From Symbiodinium natans (lineage: Eukaryota; Sar; Dinophyceae; Suessiales; Symbiodiniaceae), in NCBI GenBank assembly GCA_905221605.1, contig CAJNDS010000052.1, positions 180,409-244,408 of the forward strand: a DNA stretch of 64,000 nucleotides, written 5' to 3'. The notes below the pieces were generated by a model. That model was not told the origin of the DNA. It saw nothing but the letters and a program-made list of their open reading frames with translations, and ran no database searches. The first letter of the stretch is position 1. The number at the start of each line of letters is the position of its first letter. Both the position numbers and the translations under genes were made by a program. Below, piece after piece: positions 1 through 10,161 of the stretch.

Positions 1-1440
1 GCAGCATTGCGACAGTCACTTCCACCGGCCATGCAAACAAGCCGACTTCACCTTCCGGGCCATCAAGGTCCCGCATTTGCACAGGTGACATCTGGTCCAG
101 ATCCAAGGTCGCGACGACGGAGCAGGCAGCCAACCACTGTGTAGCAATGCGGATCATTATGGCATGTAGCTTGCCACTGCCACGAACTGCAGCCGTGGCC
201 GCCAAAGATGCGACGACGAAGTTTAGGATCACCTTCGTGCCAACATCAAATAGAATTGACAGGATCAGCGGCCAGCTGGCTGGCATGCAAAATCTGCAGG
301 GCTCTTTCCAATAGTTCCTCGCCCAACCAAGCGGGCACTCTCCGCAAAGGAAGCCCGTGGAGCCTTCCGCGCAGACATTGCCATACTTCCCCACGCATTC
401 TAGTCCCGCACTAACGTCTGCACACGAACCGCCTCCCAGGCAAGCGCTAAGCTCATCGTCCATAACGATGTTGCACTTGATGGCGGTGGTGGGGGCCGTT
501 TGGAAATAGCCAGGTCGTGCGACGGGAAGGCGGTGGCGGTCTGTCTGCTCGTAAAATCCGCCAGAACAGCTCAGGTGAGTGAAGGACAAGCAACTGGCAC
601 AACGTACCAAGAAGCCGTCTTCATCAAGCTCTGCATAAAACCCAGCCACACAAGAGCAGTTAGACAGGCTCGTGGATGCGTTTGGGCTGTCGGAGTTGGT
701 AGGGCATTGAGAGGGGCAGATTGGCTGATTGGCAGTTGTGGGCTTATAGCGCCCGGCTTGGCACGGTTCACAGCTAAGCCGCGAGCCAGACTGCAAGCTG
801 TAGTGCCCTTCTAAGCAAAGGCAGTCAAGCTCGTCGCTTGAGCCAGCAGGTGAAGTTGAGCCCGTCGGGCAGTGCAGCTCCTCTCCAGTGCCGTTGCAAA
901 AGTGACCTGGTGAGCAGTCACGGCAGCCATCACCTTCTGCTGTCGTCCCCGGCCGGCAAAGGCAGTCCAGTGCCGAGGTAGCAGCCTTCACAGACAACTT
1001 GTCAACAGAGCACCTGTCGCAGCGGAGGTTCCCCACTCTTGCTTTGTACTCACCTGCTGGGCAGGCTATGCAGCCAGCTTCTGCATCGTCGTAACCGTAG
1101 CCATAACTGCATTTGCACTCCTCGGTGGCCCCTGTGGTGTTGCTGAACGTTCCAGGGCCGCACTCAGAGCAAGGCACATTGCCAATGCTGTCCTTGAAAT
1201 GGCCAACTGCACAAGGAACACAATGTCCATCGTCTTCGGGGAAGGTGCCCGCCATGCACAGGCACTGGGATTCATCACCAGCTGTAGGACCCGCCGTGGT
1301 CTGAGAGGGGGCACAGGGCTGCTTGTGCGTACCGCCCATGCAGAAAAATCCGAGACCACACTCTTCGCATGCCGAAGGCTCTTCAGGTTGGCTGTTGACA
1401 TAGCCCGGCATGCACGTGCAGGAAGTCAAGGCTGTAGCTC
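1..1440 (-). CDS. 3' exon: Cys-rich GCC2/GCC3 repeats and first transmembrane segments
   Basis: No Met-initiated ORF marks this exon, but the frame joined from 1704 is open from 1440 to base 1. It encodes a run of Cys-rich repeats (for example CRDCSPGHFCNGTGEE, and CEPCQAGRYKPTTANQPIC near 700), ending in C-x2-C-P-L-G-W near 310. A hydrophobic stretch WPLILSILFDVG near 265 follows, with further amphipathic/hydrophobic sequence towards base 1. Cys-rich repeats followed by multiple membrane segments are the usual architecture of large GCC2/GCC3 proteins in protists. The gene continues beyond the left edge. Confidence 0.8.
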
Positions 1441-4400
1441 CTTAGGGTTGTGTCTTAAGCTTTAACCTCTTCAAGCATCTACGGTTACGTTTACAGCTCG
1501 TGTTTGAACAAAGCAGCCTGCAGCTGAAAGTGCTTCAACGGCTTATACTGCTGCAACGCTGTTCAAAGCGCCCACGTGTTTACATGGCTACAAAGTAAAT
1601 CCGCCTGAACCGAAGTGTTCAAGCATATCTAGATTCCTAAACTTTAGATGTTCTGAGTCCCGAGGTCTGCTATAAACTCCGAAGGCGTTTTGGTCCCGAG
1701 CTCCTTCGTGGGAGGTCGTCGATCCTGCAGGGCAGATTCGGCAGGCGCCGGCATCCCAGTAGCGCCCTTTCAGGCATTTGCAGTCGCTGAGCTGGCTTGA
1801 GCCGGCCGGGGCCGTGCTGGCGGCTGGGCAGCTGTAGACCTGCTCACCGCCGGGACAGTAGTGATCCACAGGACAGGCCTGGCATGCCTCAGAGAGCTCA
1901 TACTGCCCAGGTGGGCAAACGAGACGCAGTTGCAGGGCCGTGACCAAAAACTCCTGCGCAGACGCACATGGCCGGCTAGCCGGGCACCAGCAAAGCTCCA
2001 CAACTTGGGGCCCGATCCCGTTGTCCAAAAAGCCCACATGCAGCTCGAACCAGCTCATGGACTCGTTGAAGGAGATGTCGGCGCGGCGATGATGGGCAGA
2101 TGCCTCCTTGGTCCTGCACTTGCTTTGCAAAATAACGCTGTCGTTCACCGCAATGCCCACTCCACGCCATTCGGAGATGATGCACACGGAGCCGAGGTCG
2201 CACTGAGCGGACTGGTTGAGGTAGGGCCCTTCCACAATGAAGTGGCCCAGGTCAATTTGAAAATCTGCTGGATGGCTGCAGTTTGCATCGCACCCACAGA
2301 AACGATGGTGTCCTGGCTCGATGAAGAGGGGTGATGCACCTGAGTGATTGTCTAAGCCACCCGAGTCGTCGTGGGTGTCCAAGGCCTCGGGATCGGAACA
2401 GAGATGCTTTGCAGTCGCTGAAGCCAGTATGCTGTCATTTTGAGCTGGTGCGCACTCTTGGCCCAGATGACACCTCGCCAGCAACGGAGGCTGCGTCTGG
2501 CTCACCACGTAGCGCCAGGTTTCACTCAAGTAGGAGGAGTCGAAGCCGGCAAAGGAGATAAGTCCGCGAGACTCCTGGTCCCAAACGGTGGCCTGGCCGG
2601 TGCGGCCTTTCGGACCTGGGACTGAGGCTCGCAGGCCCTCCTCCGTCCAGACACCGGTCAGAAGCGTGTAGTTGAAGAGTCTTGCATCGTAGCTGAGGCT
2701 CGAGTCGGTCGAGTCGGTGGAGGTTGTGTTCTGGATGCCGCCGAAAACAAGCATGCTCATGGACACAGGATCCCAGGCAGCAGAGTGCCCGCCGCGAGGA
2801 CTGGGCCAGAATCCTGAGCCGGCAAGAAGTGCCTCCCAGGTGTTCGCCCAGGCGTCATACCGGTGCAGTTCGGCCAAGTATTGCTCTCCAGTCCACCCGC
2901 CAAAGACAAGCATGGACTTTGTCATAGCATCCCACACAGCCGTGTGTCTGCTTCGAGCCCCCGGCCCCTCTGCCAAGGTTGTCCATGACTCCTGGTCCAA
3001 GCTGAAGCGTTGGAGATCGTTCAGGAGTGCTGCTCTGTTCTCTCCATCCCCCCCAGCGTAAATGATCATGGCCCGTGCTTCGTCATCCCAGATGGCCGAA
3101 TGGTAAGCACGGGCTGCGGGGACGTTTTGCGTCACCGACACCCTGGCCCAGAAGCTCGTCTCGAGGTAAAAGCGCCAGATGTCCTGATAGAAGGTGCCAA
3201 GGTACCTTCCTGCAAAAACCAACATGGATTTTGACACTGCATCCCAAACGGCCACGTGGCCTGATCTGGTGCCGGGCCCTTGGTCTTGGGCCAAGATCTG
3301 CGTCCAGGTTCTCAGATTCCAGCGGTAGATCCAAAGGTCAGCGTAGTAGAGAAAAGCGCTGGAGGCATGGCCACCGAACATCACCGTGGACTGCGTCTTC
3401 TGGTCCCAGACCATGGAGTGGTCCTGTCGCTCAGCAGGCCCGGCAACTGTGTAGTCGCTCCATGCATCCATCTCACACTGGAGTCCTACGGCTTCTTGCG
3501 GGGTGCAGTCGTGCAGATGCCACCCTCGGAAACGGCACTGTCGCAGGCTTACTTCGCTGCCCAGGCACCGCACGTTGTCTGCAAAGATATCGCCGGTTTC
3601 TACAGGGCTTGAAAAGGCGACGCCCCCGGCCATGCCCAAGTCCCGACAGGCGATACGCGCGGCGGCCTCATCGAAGCCGTCGTCGCAGACGAGCCCAAGG
3701 GAGCCATTGTACTGGACGTGGAGACTGCCATCGCCCGTCAAGATGAAACCTTCAAGCTCAGCGCCAGGCATCACAGGGAAAAGCTCTGTGGCTAGCAGCG
3801 CTGTGCCCATCTGACCAGCTATCGCGCCGACGTTGGTTGTGGTACCGATGCCCAAGTCGCCAACAGAGTTGGATCCCCAGCACCTCGTGCTGTCATCGTC
3901 CAGCAGCACGCAAGTGTGCGCAAATCCAAGACTCAAGTCCAGCACTCTGCGGTTAGCCAGATTGACAGAGCGCAGCGCATTGCCCATCTCCCAAGGCTCG
4001 TCGCCTAAAGTTTCAGTGCTACCCTGGCCAAGCTGGCCGTTCACTCCCCAGCCCCAGCATTTTACAGACGCATCTTGCAGCAAAGCGCAACCGTGAGAAC
4101 CGCCAGCCGCAACCCGAACAGCCATCAGTCCATCTCCCAGCCGTGTGAAGGGAAGGCTGTCGCCCATCTCGCCTGGCTCATCGCCGAAACGTTCTGTGCC
4201 GCCATGGCCCAGCTCCCCGTTCTCGTTCCAGCCCCAACACCGCACGAAGCCATTGGCCAGCAAGGCACAGGTGTGCCACCACCCGGCATCAAGTTGCACC
4301 GCAGGTCCCAAATCCAGGGCAGGCAGGCGGTCTCCCATCTCGCTAGCAGAAAAGCCACCAAGTTGATAGTCGGCCCGGCGTCCGAGCCCGAGGCGTGCAT

Positions 4401-7400
4401 CGAAAAGACCCCAGCACTTCACATTACCCTGGCGGGATAATGCGCAAGTGTGATCCTCGCCTGACGTCAGCTGCACCACGTCGAAGTCCGTGCCAAGGTC
4501 GATGGCCGGGAGGTTCTCCCCCATCTGGCCCGGAATCGAGCCACGGCCAACCAAATCTCCATAACCAGGGGCTCGCCCGAAACACTTCACAATCCCGCCA
4601 TCAAGAAGAACGCAGGTGTAACGATTGCCAAGGACGACCTGCTTGATGTCTGCATCGCTGCCTAGGTCCGCCACAGGCAGGTTCTCTCCCATCTCGCCCG
4701 GGGAATCCCCGACGGTCCTTGTGTGGCCTTGGCCCAGTTGTCCATCCGAATTGGCTCCCCATCACTTCAAGCCCTTACCTTCAAGCACTGCGCAGGTATG
4801 ATAATAGCCACAAGAAATCTGCGTGGCTCGGGCACCCTCGCCCAGGTCCACAGGTGGCAGCCATGCGCCCATTTGCTCAGGGCCTGTGCCCACCGACTCA
4901 TCGCTACCACGGCCCAAACGCCCATGATTCCCATCGCCCCAGCACTTCACTTCGCCAGAGGCTCTGTGAAGCGCGCAATTGTGGTAGCCACCGGATGCGA
5001 GGGACAGGAACCGTGAGGAGGATTCAGGCTGCCAGGTAACTAGTGCATCCAGGGCTATGTGGGAATCCGCGTTTAACGTGTTGGAAGTCCTGAAGCGCAG
5101 CATTTCCGTGCCAATCGGCAGCATCACCTTGATCTGAAACCAGTCTGAGCCCTGGGAGCCTGTTCGGGACCATAGCGTCCACCAAGTGCTTCCTGCGAGA
5201 TACTGGAGCTTCAGGTCACCAATGCCACTCCCAAGCATATGGCACGCAAACTCGAGGTAGCACTCGGTGGCCAGTCTGGGGAAGCTGGGGCTGGTGAAGG
5301 TGCCTGGCTTTCTGGACTCTAAGAAATCGGTGTACACGTAGAAGTCCTCTCGGAAGGCCCTGTCCGGGCCCGTACCGAAATTGAAACCGTCGCTGGGACC
5401 ACTATGGTAGCGCCAGCGGGTGTCACCCGACCATCCGCAAAACAGGGGGTCCTCAAAGTCGCAGCTGATATCCTCCAATCGCGGAACGGGGGATGTTGGC
5501 TTCACTGGCGAGATTGAGTCGAGTTTGACCACATCCTGCAAGGCTGTCGTTCGAGCCACGAAACGAATGCCCGTGGTACCTGCAGGCAAATGGACATAGC
5601 CCCTGCGCCACGTGGCATCGCCGCCGCCCGACTCCAGAAAAAGGCTCTGCCAGCCTGCAGCGGTCTGCATCTCCACCTCCAATGACACTGAACCCACCAG
5701 CTGATACGCAAATTCCAGGGCCTTCATCTCAACGAGCATGCTGGTGAAAGGTGCAGTCTCCAAGATGAAAGGTGCTTGGGAACTCCCTGAAGCTTCAAGC
5801 CACCAGTCCCCTGAATCCGCACTTTCAGCCGTCACCTGACATGTGCTTTGGGCTTGCACATTGGTACGCCGCCATGTGGCAGTGACACCAAAGTCAAGCC
5901 AAAAACAACTGCCATCCCACTCGAAATCGCAAGGGATATGGTTGTCAAACGTTAGGGTTGGGATTCCCCCGTAGACTGTGTCCAGGGCCATGTCACTGTC
6001 CAGAACGCTGCCAGTGACCCCAATGAAGCGCAAGGCCTCAACTTCAGGGGGTAGCCTCACAAGCGACCATGTCCACGTCGTCTCGTGATCTGGCCTACTC
6101 GCCCACAGCTCTGTCCACGTGTTGTTGCTCCAGCTTTCGAGCCGCAGGCTCCCTTGGCCCTGGCGGTACATCGCGCTCACGAAAGAAAAATACCTGACCA
6201 CTGAAGACGAGCCGAAGACGGGGCTCAAGAGGACGAAGTCCTCGTTGAATCTCTCTAAGTATCGGAAGGAATCGTTCTCCACTGTGATCAGCACGGCCGG
6301 CGTGTGTATGTACCACCCGCCAATGAATGCCTCTTCTGGTCCGATGTTTGCATTCGTCCAAAAAGTCGACGAACGCCGAAGCCATGGAGGTGACCCGCTG
6401 GAGGACCAGCCACAAAGATCTGTCAGGAAGACGCAAGTGACATGTACGAGACTTGGCACCACATCCACTGCTTGCAGGGACTGCAAACGCACGACATCCC
6501 CTTCAACTGCCACAGCTGACACGCGGAGGGCCACAGTGCCTGGCGGGACACGAACAAGAGCTGGGCGCCACATGGCATCATCACGACCGCCCGAGTCTGT
6601 GAACAGGCTCTGCCAGTCTGTTTCCGTCGTCTTCCGCTCCACTGTCAATGACACCGAGATTGAGCCAAAGAGCTGATAGTCGAAGATCAAGGCTTTCTCC
6701 TCTGTGATGTTGAATGCTGCCAATGTCTCCAGGATGAAGTGCTGGGTCCCCGACGTGTTTGCGGCTTCCAGCCACCAGTCTGCCCCATCCGACTTCACAC
6801 GCTGCCATGAGGAATTGCCTGTACTGAGCCACAGGCACACGTCGAACTCGAAATTGCATGAGAGCTGATTGAAGTCCACAGTCGGCACACCGGTGCCGAT
6901 GGCGTCCAAGGCCACGTCGCTTGTCGACACACCGAGCTGTTGGGCTTCAGGGAGCAAACCAGTGCTTCCCACAAAGCGTAGCGCTGTGGCGTTGGGCGGC
7001 ACACTGACGACAGCGATGCCCCATGAAGAACCTTGTGGCCAGTGACGAGACCAAAGCTGCGTCCACCAACCATCTTCCCAGCCTTCAAGCCGCAGTGCGT
7101 GGATGTCGTAACCACGCATGTGGTAGGAGAAGTGCAGATGCCTGGCTTCGGCTGAAGGTTCGAAGGCGGTTTGTAGAATGAAGTCCTGATGAAACTGGAA
7201 GTCGGACTCAGTGTAAACGTACCAGTTGCCCTCATATGCTGTTTCAGGGCCTGTGGACGCCGAAGGTGTCGGTCCTGATGCTCGAAGCCAGTGCCGCAAG
7301 CCGCGGTTGGACCAGGAGCAAAAGTCAACTTCGAAGCTGCAAGCAATCTCCGACCAGTTTCTCATCTCCTCTGCCCACAGCTCGCGCACGCGCACGGTGT

Positions 7401-9651
7401 CTCCAGCGGTAACATTGGCCGACACTCGCAGGGCCACAGCGCTTGCAGGAACAGTGAGCACTGCTTGGTGCCAAAGGTCACCAGAGTCACCAGACTCCAG
7501 AAAGAGACTCAGCCAGCCAGCCGGTACAGCCGATGTCCACTCCACCGCCACTGCTGCCTGGTTTGAGCCAGACAACCAGTACTCCATGAGCAAAACGGCC
7601 TCCCTTTGGCTATTGATCCATGAGCTCTGCAGCACGAAGTGCTCTTCAGCTTCTGATGAATTCGTCCCTGCTTCCAGCCAGGCTCCGGCATCCCCCATGG
7701 CGTGACGCCACGAAGTCTCACCCGAATCGACCCAGAGGCACTTGTCGAGCAAGAAGCGGCAGGAAAGTTGCCGAATGCTCACACTTGGCAGCCCGACGCC
7801 AATGGCGTCGAGGGCCATATCACTGCTGTCAGAGTTTCCGATGACCGCGACGAAGCGCAGGGATTCAGAATCCGATGGAAGTCTAACGAGACTCATGCCC
7901 CACTGCATGCCCTGATCGCCCTGACGGGTCCACAAAGGCGTCCAGTTTCCTGCTGCCCAACTTTCCAAGCGCAGGCTCCCCATGGAAACCCCATACATGT
8001 TGTATGAAAAATGGAATTCTCTGGTGGATGTGGCTGCCGGCCCGAAGACAGGGCTTGTGAGGACAAAGTCCTTGTTATAGTTTGGCTGAGTGGGCTGCCA
8101 AGCTGGTGCGTAGATGTACCACAGGCCATTGTCGGCTGCCTGCTGCGGCCCAGTATTCGTCCATATCGAGGAAGTTTCTCGTAGCCACGGAAGTCCCCCG
8201 GCCGTGGACCAGCCACACAGATCTGCCTCAAAGCTGCAAGTGACATGCGCGACGCTTGGAACCACGTCCACTGCTTGCAAAGACTGCAAACGCACGACAT
8301 CCCCTGCAGCTCCCACAGCTGACACGCGGAGGGCCACAGTGCCTGGCGGGACACGAACAAGTGCTGGGCGCCACATGGCATCATCACGACCGCCCGAGTC
8401 TGTGAACAGGCTCTGCCAGTCTGTTTCCGTCGTCTTCCGCTCCACTTTCAATGACGCCGAGATTGAGCCAAAGAGCTGGAAGTCGAAGATCAAGGCTTTC
8501 TCCTCTGTGATGTTGAATGCTGCCAATGTCTCCAGGATGAATTGCTGGGTCTCCGATGTGGTTGCGGCTTCGAGAGACCAGTCTGCCCCATCTGAAGTCA
8601 CGCGCTGCCATGCGGAATTGCCTGTGTTGAGCCACAGGCACACGTCGAACTCGAAATTGCATGAGAGCTGATTGAAGTCCACAGTCGGCACACCGGTGCC
8701 GATGGCGTCCAAGGCCATGTCACTGAGCCACAGGCCATACTGGCCCAAAAAGAGATTGCGCATGTCACTGACGAACCGCAGTGCCACCACATTGGGCGGC
8801 ACACTGACTAAACCGATGCCCCATGAAGAGCCTTGCGGCCCCTGACGACTCCAAAGCGGCGTCCAACCATCTTCCCAGCCTTCAAGCCGCAGGGACTGGA
8901 TGTCGTAGCCACGCATGTGGTAGGAGAAGTGCAGGTACCTGGACGCCGACGATGGCACGAAGACATGGCTGGATAGGATGAACTCCGGCGCGATCTCCGT
9001 CGGCCCAGCGCCAGTCTGCCCGTAGCCATAGCCATAGCCATAGCCATAGCCATAGCCGTAGCCATAAGTATATGAAGGTGAGGAAGAAGAGTCGAGCAAA
9101 TCAGTTTCTGCATAGACGTACCGGTTGCCCTCGAACGCTGCATCTGGTCCAGTGAGTGCCGTAGGAGTTGGACCTGAGAATGCCAGCCACGGATGGCCGC
9201 TGAGCATCTGCCAAGAGCAGAAGTCCACCTCGAAGTCGCAGGCCACTTGCGAAAAGTTGGATGCACCACTCTGGAGCAGGCGTGATAGGGGAGGCTTCTC
9301 ACGAAGGCAAAGCTTCCAGCCGGAGCCCTTCCTAAGGCCATCTGAACGCCACAAGATGGATCCTGCTGGTACCAGGCCCTCCGGGCCTTCCGTGCCGGAG
9401 AAGTCGATGCCATTCACTTGCACCGTGTCTCGACCAGCTTCCGTTGAGAAAGCCAACACCTCCAAGGACTTCCCTTCACCAGGTTCGACCTCGATGACGC
9501 AGGTGTCGTCATTGGGGTACTCATTCGGAAAATTCGTGCTGACGATGCATCCATCATCGCCGACACTGCAAAGCCCGGAGGTGACTTCCCATGCCCACGA
9601 GCCTTGCCACGCCGCGGCCAGCGACATCCATGAAAAAAGCCGCAGAGCCAT
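1..9651 (-). CDS. Giant CUB-MAM-RCC1-SRCR-Kelch-GCC2/GCC3 membrane protein gene (3' end outside window)
   Basis: One gene on the minus strand, about 3,100 codons in view. Domain order: signal peptide, CUB, nine MAM, seven RCC1-type repeats, SRCR, about six Kelch repeats, Cys-rich GCC2/GCC3 (ephrin-receptor-like) repeats, then hydrophobic segments near 1-290. I place the start at the Met at 9649-9651 because it opens a signal-peptide-like stretch (MALRLFSW... then AWEVTSG); the frame itself is open up to 9774. All domains are extracellular adhesion or recognition modules, so a cell-surface receptor or matrix-binding role is inferred; no ligand can be named. Two oddities: an in-frame TGA at 4762-4764, and an intron at 1441-1703. 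The frame is open to base 1, so the C-terminus is missing. If the TGA is not read through, this is a truncated or pseudogene copy. Confidence 0.85.
1441..1703 (-). other. Introner-like intron, 263 nt, GA-AG ends
   Basis: The intron begins GAGCTCGG and ends CCTAAG (minus strand) and is flanked by the exact 8-bp direct repeat AAGGAGCT (1699-1706 and 1436-1443). Splicing at AAG|GA...AAG|G restores the reading frame and a regular GCC2/GCC3 repeat. Non-GT donors with a G after the acceptor AG are known for dinoflagellates. The duplication looks like a target-site duplication left by insertion of an introner element. Confidence 0.75.
1704..4761 (-). CDS. Middle segment: RCC1 repeats, SRCR, Kelch, start of GCC2/GCC3 repeats
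   Basis: Same frame as the 5' segment after the TGA. RCC1-type repeats continue to about 3790, each with TCxL...KCWG or a close variant. An SRCR domain (about 3765-3465) shows GSLHVQYNGSLGLVCDDGF and conserved cysteines. Kelch-like repeats (about 3430-2590) carry the recurrent motif AVWD...SMLVFGG followed by W. A Cys-rich linker and repeats of the type CPPGQYELSEACQACPVDHYC follow. Conceptual translation without splicing would stop at 1588. I end the exon at 1704 because joining to 1440 restores a normal Cys-rich repeat (SHEGATALTSCTC). Confidence 0.85.
4762..4764 (-). other. In-frame TGA at a conserved Cys of an RCC1 repeat
   Basis: Six of the seven RCC1-type repeats have K/R-C-W/F-G. This one reads K-TGA-W-G, and the frame on both sides is open for kilobases. 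A one-base change from TGC or TGT gives TGA. Alternatives are selenocysteine, readthrough or a sequencing error; a nonsense mutation is simplest. Confidence 0.9.
4762..9651 (-). CDS. 5' segment: signal peptide, CUB, nine MAM domains, first two RCC1 repeats
   Basis: The CUB domain (about 9590-9290) starts at CSVGDDGCIVSTNFPNEYP. MAM domains begin with the C-x-F-E/L...C-x-W signature near 9250, 8680, 8250, 7780, 7360, 6880, 6455, 5950 and 5480. MAMs come in alternating types: 1 resembles 5, 2 resembles 6, 3 resembles 7, so the array grew by duplication of MAM pairs. MAM1 contains a GY-rich insertion from a hexanucleotide repeat. Two RCC1-type repeats with the paired pattern H-N/T-C-A and K-C-W-G follow. 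The second ends at TGA in the position of the conserved Cys, and the frame continues downstream with WGANSDGQLGQG. MAM domains mediate adhesion in known surface proteins; the precise role here is unknown. Confidence 0.85.
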   Translation of the reverse strand: MALRLFSWMSLAAAWQGSWAWEVTSGLCSVGDDGCIVSTNFPNEYPNDDTCVIEVEPGEGKSLEVLAFSTEAGRDTVQVNGIDFSGTEGPEGLVPAGSILWRSDGLRKGSGWKLCLREKPPLSRLLQSGASNFSQVACDFEVDFCSWQMLSGHPWLAFSGPTPTALTGPDAAFEGNRYVYAETDLLDSSSSPSYTYGYGYGYGYGYGYGYGQTGAGPTEIAPEFILSSHVFVPSSASRYLHFSYHMRGYDIQSLRLEGWEDGWTPLWSRQGPQGSSWGIGLVSVPPNVVALRFVSDMRNLFLGQYGLWLSDMALDAIGTGVPTVDFNQLSCNFEFDVCLWLNTGNSAWQRVTSDGADWSLEAATTSETQQFILETLAAFNITEEKALIFDFQLFGSISASLKVERKTTETDWQSLFTDSGGRDDAMWRPALVRVPPGTVALRVSAVGAAGDVVRLQSLQAVDVVPSVAHVTCSFEADLCGWSTAGGLPWLRETSSIWTNTGPQQAADNGLWYIYAPAWQPTQPNYNKDFVLTSPVFGPAATSTREFHFSYNMYGVSMGSLRLESWAAGNWTPLWTRQGDQGMQWGMSLVRLPSDSESLRFVAVIGNSDSSDMALDAIGVGLPSVSIRQLSCRFLLDKCLWVDSGETSWRHAMGDAGAWLEAGTNSSEAEEHFVLQSSWINSQREAVLLMEYWLSGSNQAAVAVEWTSAVPAGWLSLFLESGDSGDLWHQAVLTVPASAVALRVSANVTAGDTVRVRELWAEEMRNWSEIACSFEVDFCSWSNRGLRHWLRASGPTPSASTGPETAYEGNWYVYTESDFQFHQDFILQTAFEPSAEARHLHFSYHMRGYDIHALRLEGWEDGWWTQLWSRHWPQGSSWGIAVVSVPPNATALRFVGSTGLLPEAQQLGVSTSDVALDAIGTGVPTVDFNQLSCNFEFDVCLWLSTGNSSWQRVKSDGADWWLEAANTSGTQHFILETLAAFNITEEKALIFDYQLFGSISVSLTVERKTTETDWQSLFTDSGGRDDAMWRPALVRVPPGTVALRVSAVAVEGDVVRLQSLQAVDVVPSLVHVTCVFLTDLCGWSSSGSPPWLRRSSTFWTNANIGPEEAFIGGWYIHTPAVLITVENDSFRYLERFNEDFVLLSPVFGSSSVVRYFSFVSAMYRQGQGSLRLESWSNNTWTELWASRPDHETTWTWSLVRLPPEVEALRFIGVTGSVLDSDMALDTVYGGIPTLTFDNHIPCDFEWDGSCFWLDFGVTATWRRTNVQAQSTCQVTAESADSGDWWLEASGSSQAPFILETAPFTSMLVEMKALEFAYQLVGSVSLEVEMQTAAGWQSLFLESGGGDATWRRGYVHLPAGTTGIRFVARTTALQDVVKLDSISPVKPTSPVPRLEDISCDFEDPLFCGWSGDTRWRYHSGPSDGFNFGTGPDRAFREDFYVYTDFLESRKPGTFTSPSFPRLATECYLEFACHMLGSGIGDLKLQYLAGSTWWTLWSRTGSQGSDWFQIKVMLPIGTEMLRFRTSNTLNADSHIALDALVTWQPESSSRFLSLASGGYHNCALHRASGEVKCWGDGNHGRLGRGSDESVGTGPEQMGAWLPPVDLGEGARATQISCGYYHTCAVLEGKGLK
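6560..6920 (-). repeat. Internal duplicated segment, copy 2 (MAM6 region)
   Basis: Nearly identical at DNA level to about 8360-8720 (MAM2 region), for example over the stretch reading gcatcatcacgaccgcccga. The similarity exceeds that between other MAM domains, implying recent duplication or gene conversion. Confidence 0.85.
9021..9068 (-). repeat. Hexanucleotide (CCATAG)n coding repeat
   Basis: About eight near-perfect copies, encoding alternating Gly-Tyr in MAM1. The repeat keeps the reading frame because its unit is a multiple of three. Confidence 0.95.
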
Positions 9652-9841
9652 GCTGTCGTCAAGAAATGCCCTGGCACCTGCTGCTGACCGCTCTTGAGCC
9701 CCACATGCTACAGGAATTGCTTGAAGGGATTTGCGCCTAAAGCGTTGACTTGTCCAGCCACTTCTTGATTTCATGCCACTCCAACGCAGTTCTCTCGAGG
9801 CTCCACTTTAAAATGCACGTCTGGGGAGCCGAAAGAGGAGC

Positions 9842-10135
9842 TTGAATGATACATATAATATATATATATATTATATTATGTATTACATATTATATATTAT
9901 ATATTATTTATTATACATTATATATTATATATTACATATTACATATTATATATTATATATTATATACTATATATTATATACTATATATTATATATTATAT
10001 ATTATATATTATATATTATATATTATATATTATATATTATATATTATATATTATATATATTATATATTATATATTATATATTATATATTATATATTATAT
10101 TATATATATATATACACATATATATATATAGAATA
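9842..10135. repeat. AT-only satellite (TATATTA-type)
   Basis: Almost 300 bases of TATAT/TATTA repeats. Two overlapping ORFs rich in Tyr and Ile here are translation artefacts of the repeat. Confidence 0.97.
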
Positions 10136-10141
10136 TGGTCA

Positions 10142-10161
10142 CCCCCCCCCCCCCCCCCCCC
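10142..10161. repeat. Poly-C tract
   Basis: Twenty consecutive C residues directly after the AT satellite. Confidence 0.97.

Noticed and set aside
4762-4764. Reassignment of TGA in this genome
   Set aside because: Other ORFs in the window end at TGA in the normal way, and dinoflagellate nuclei use the standard code.
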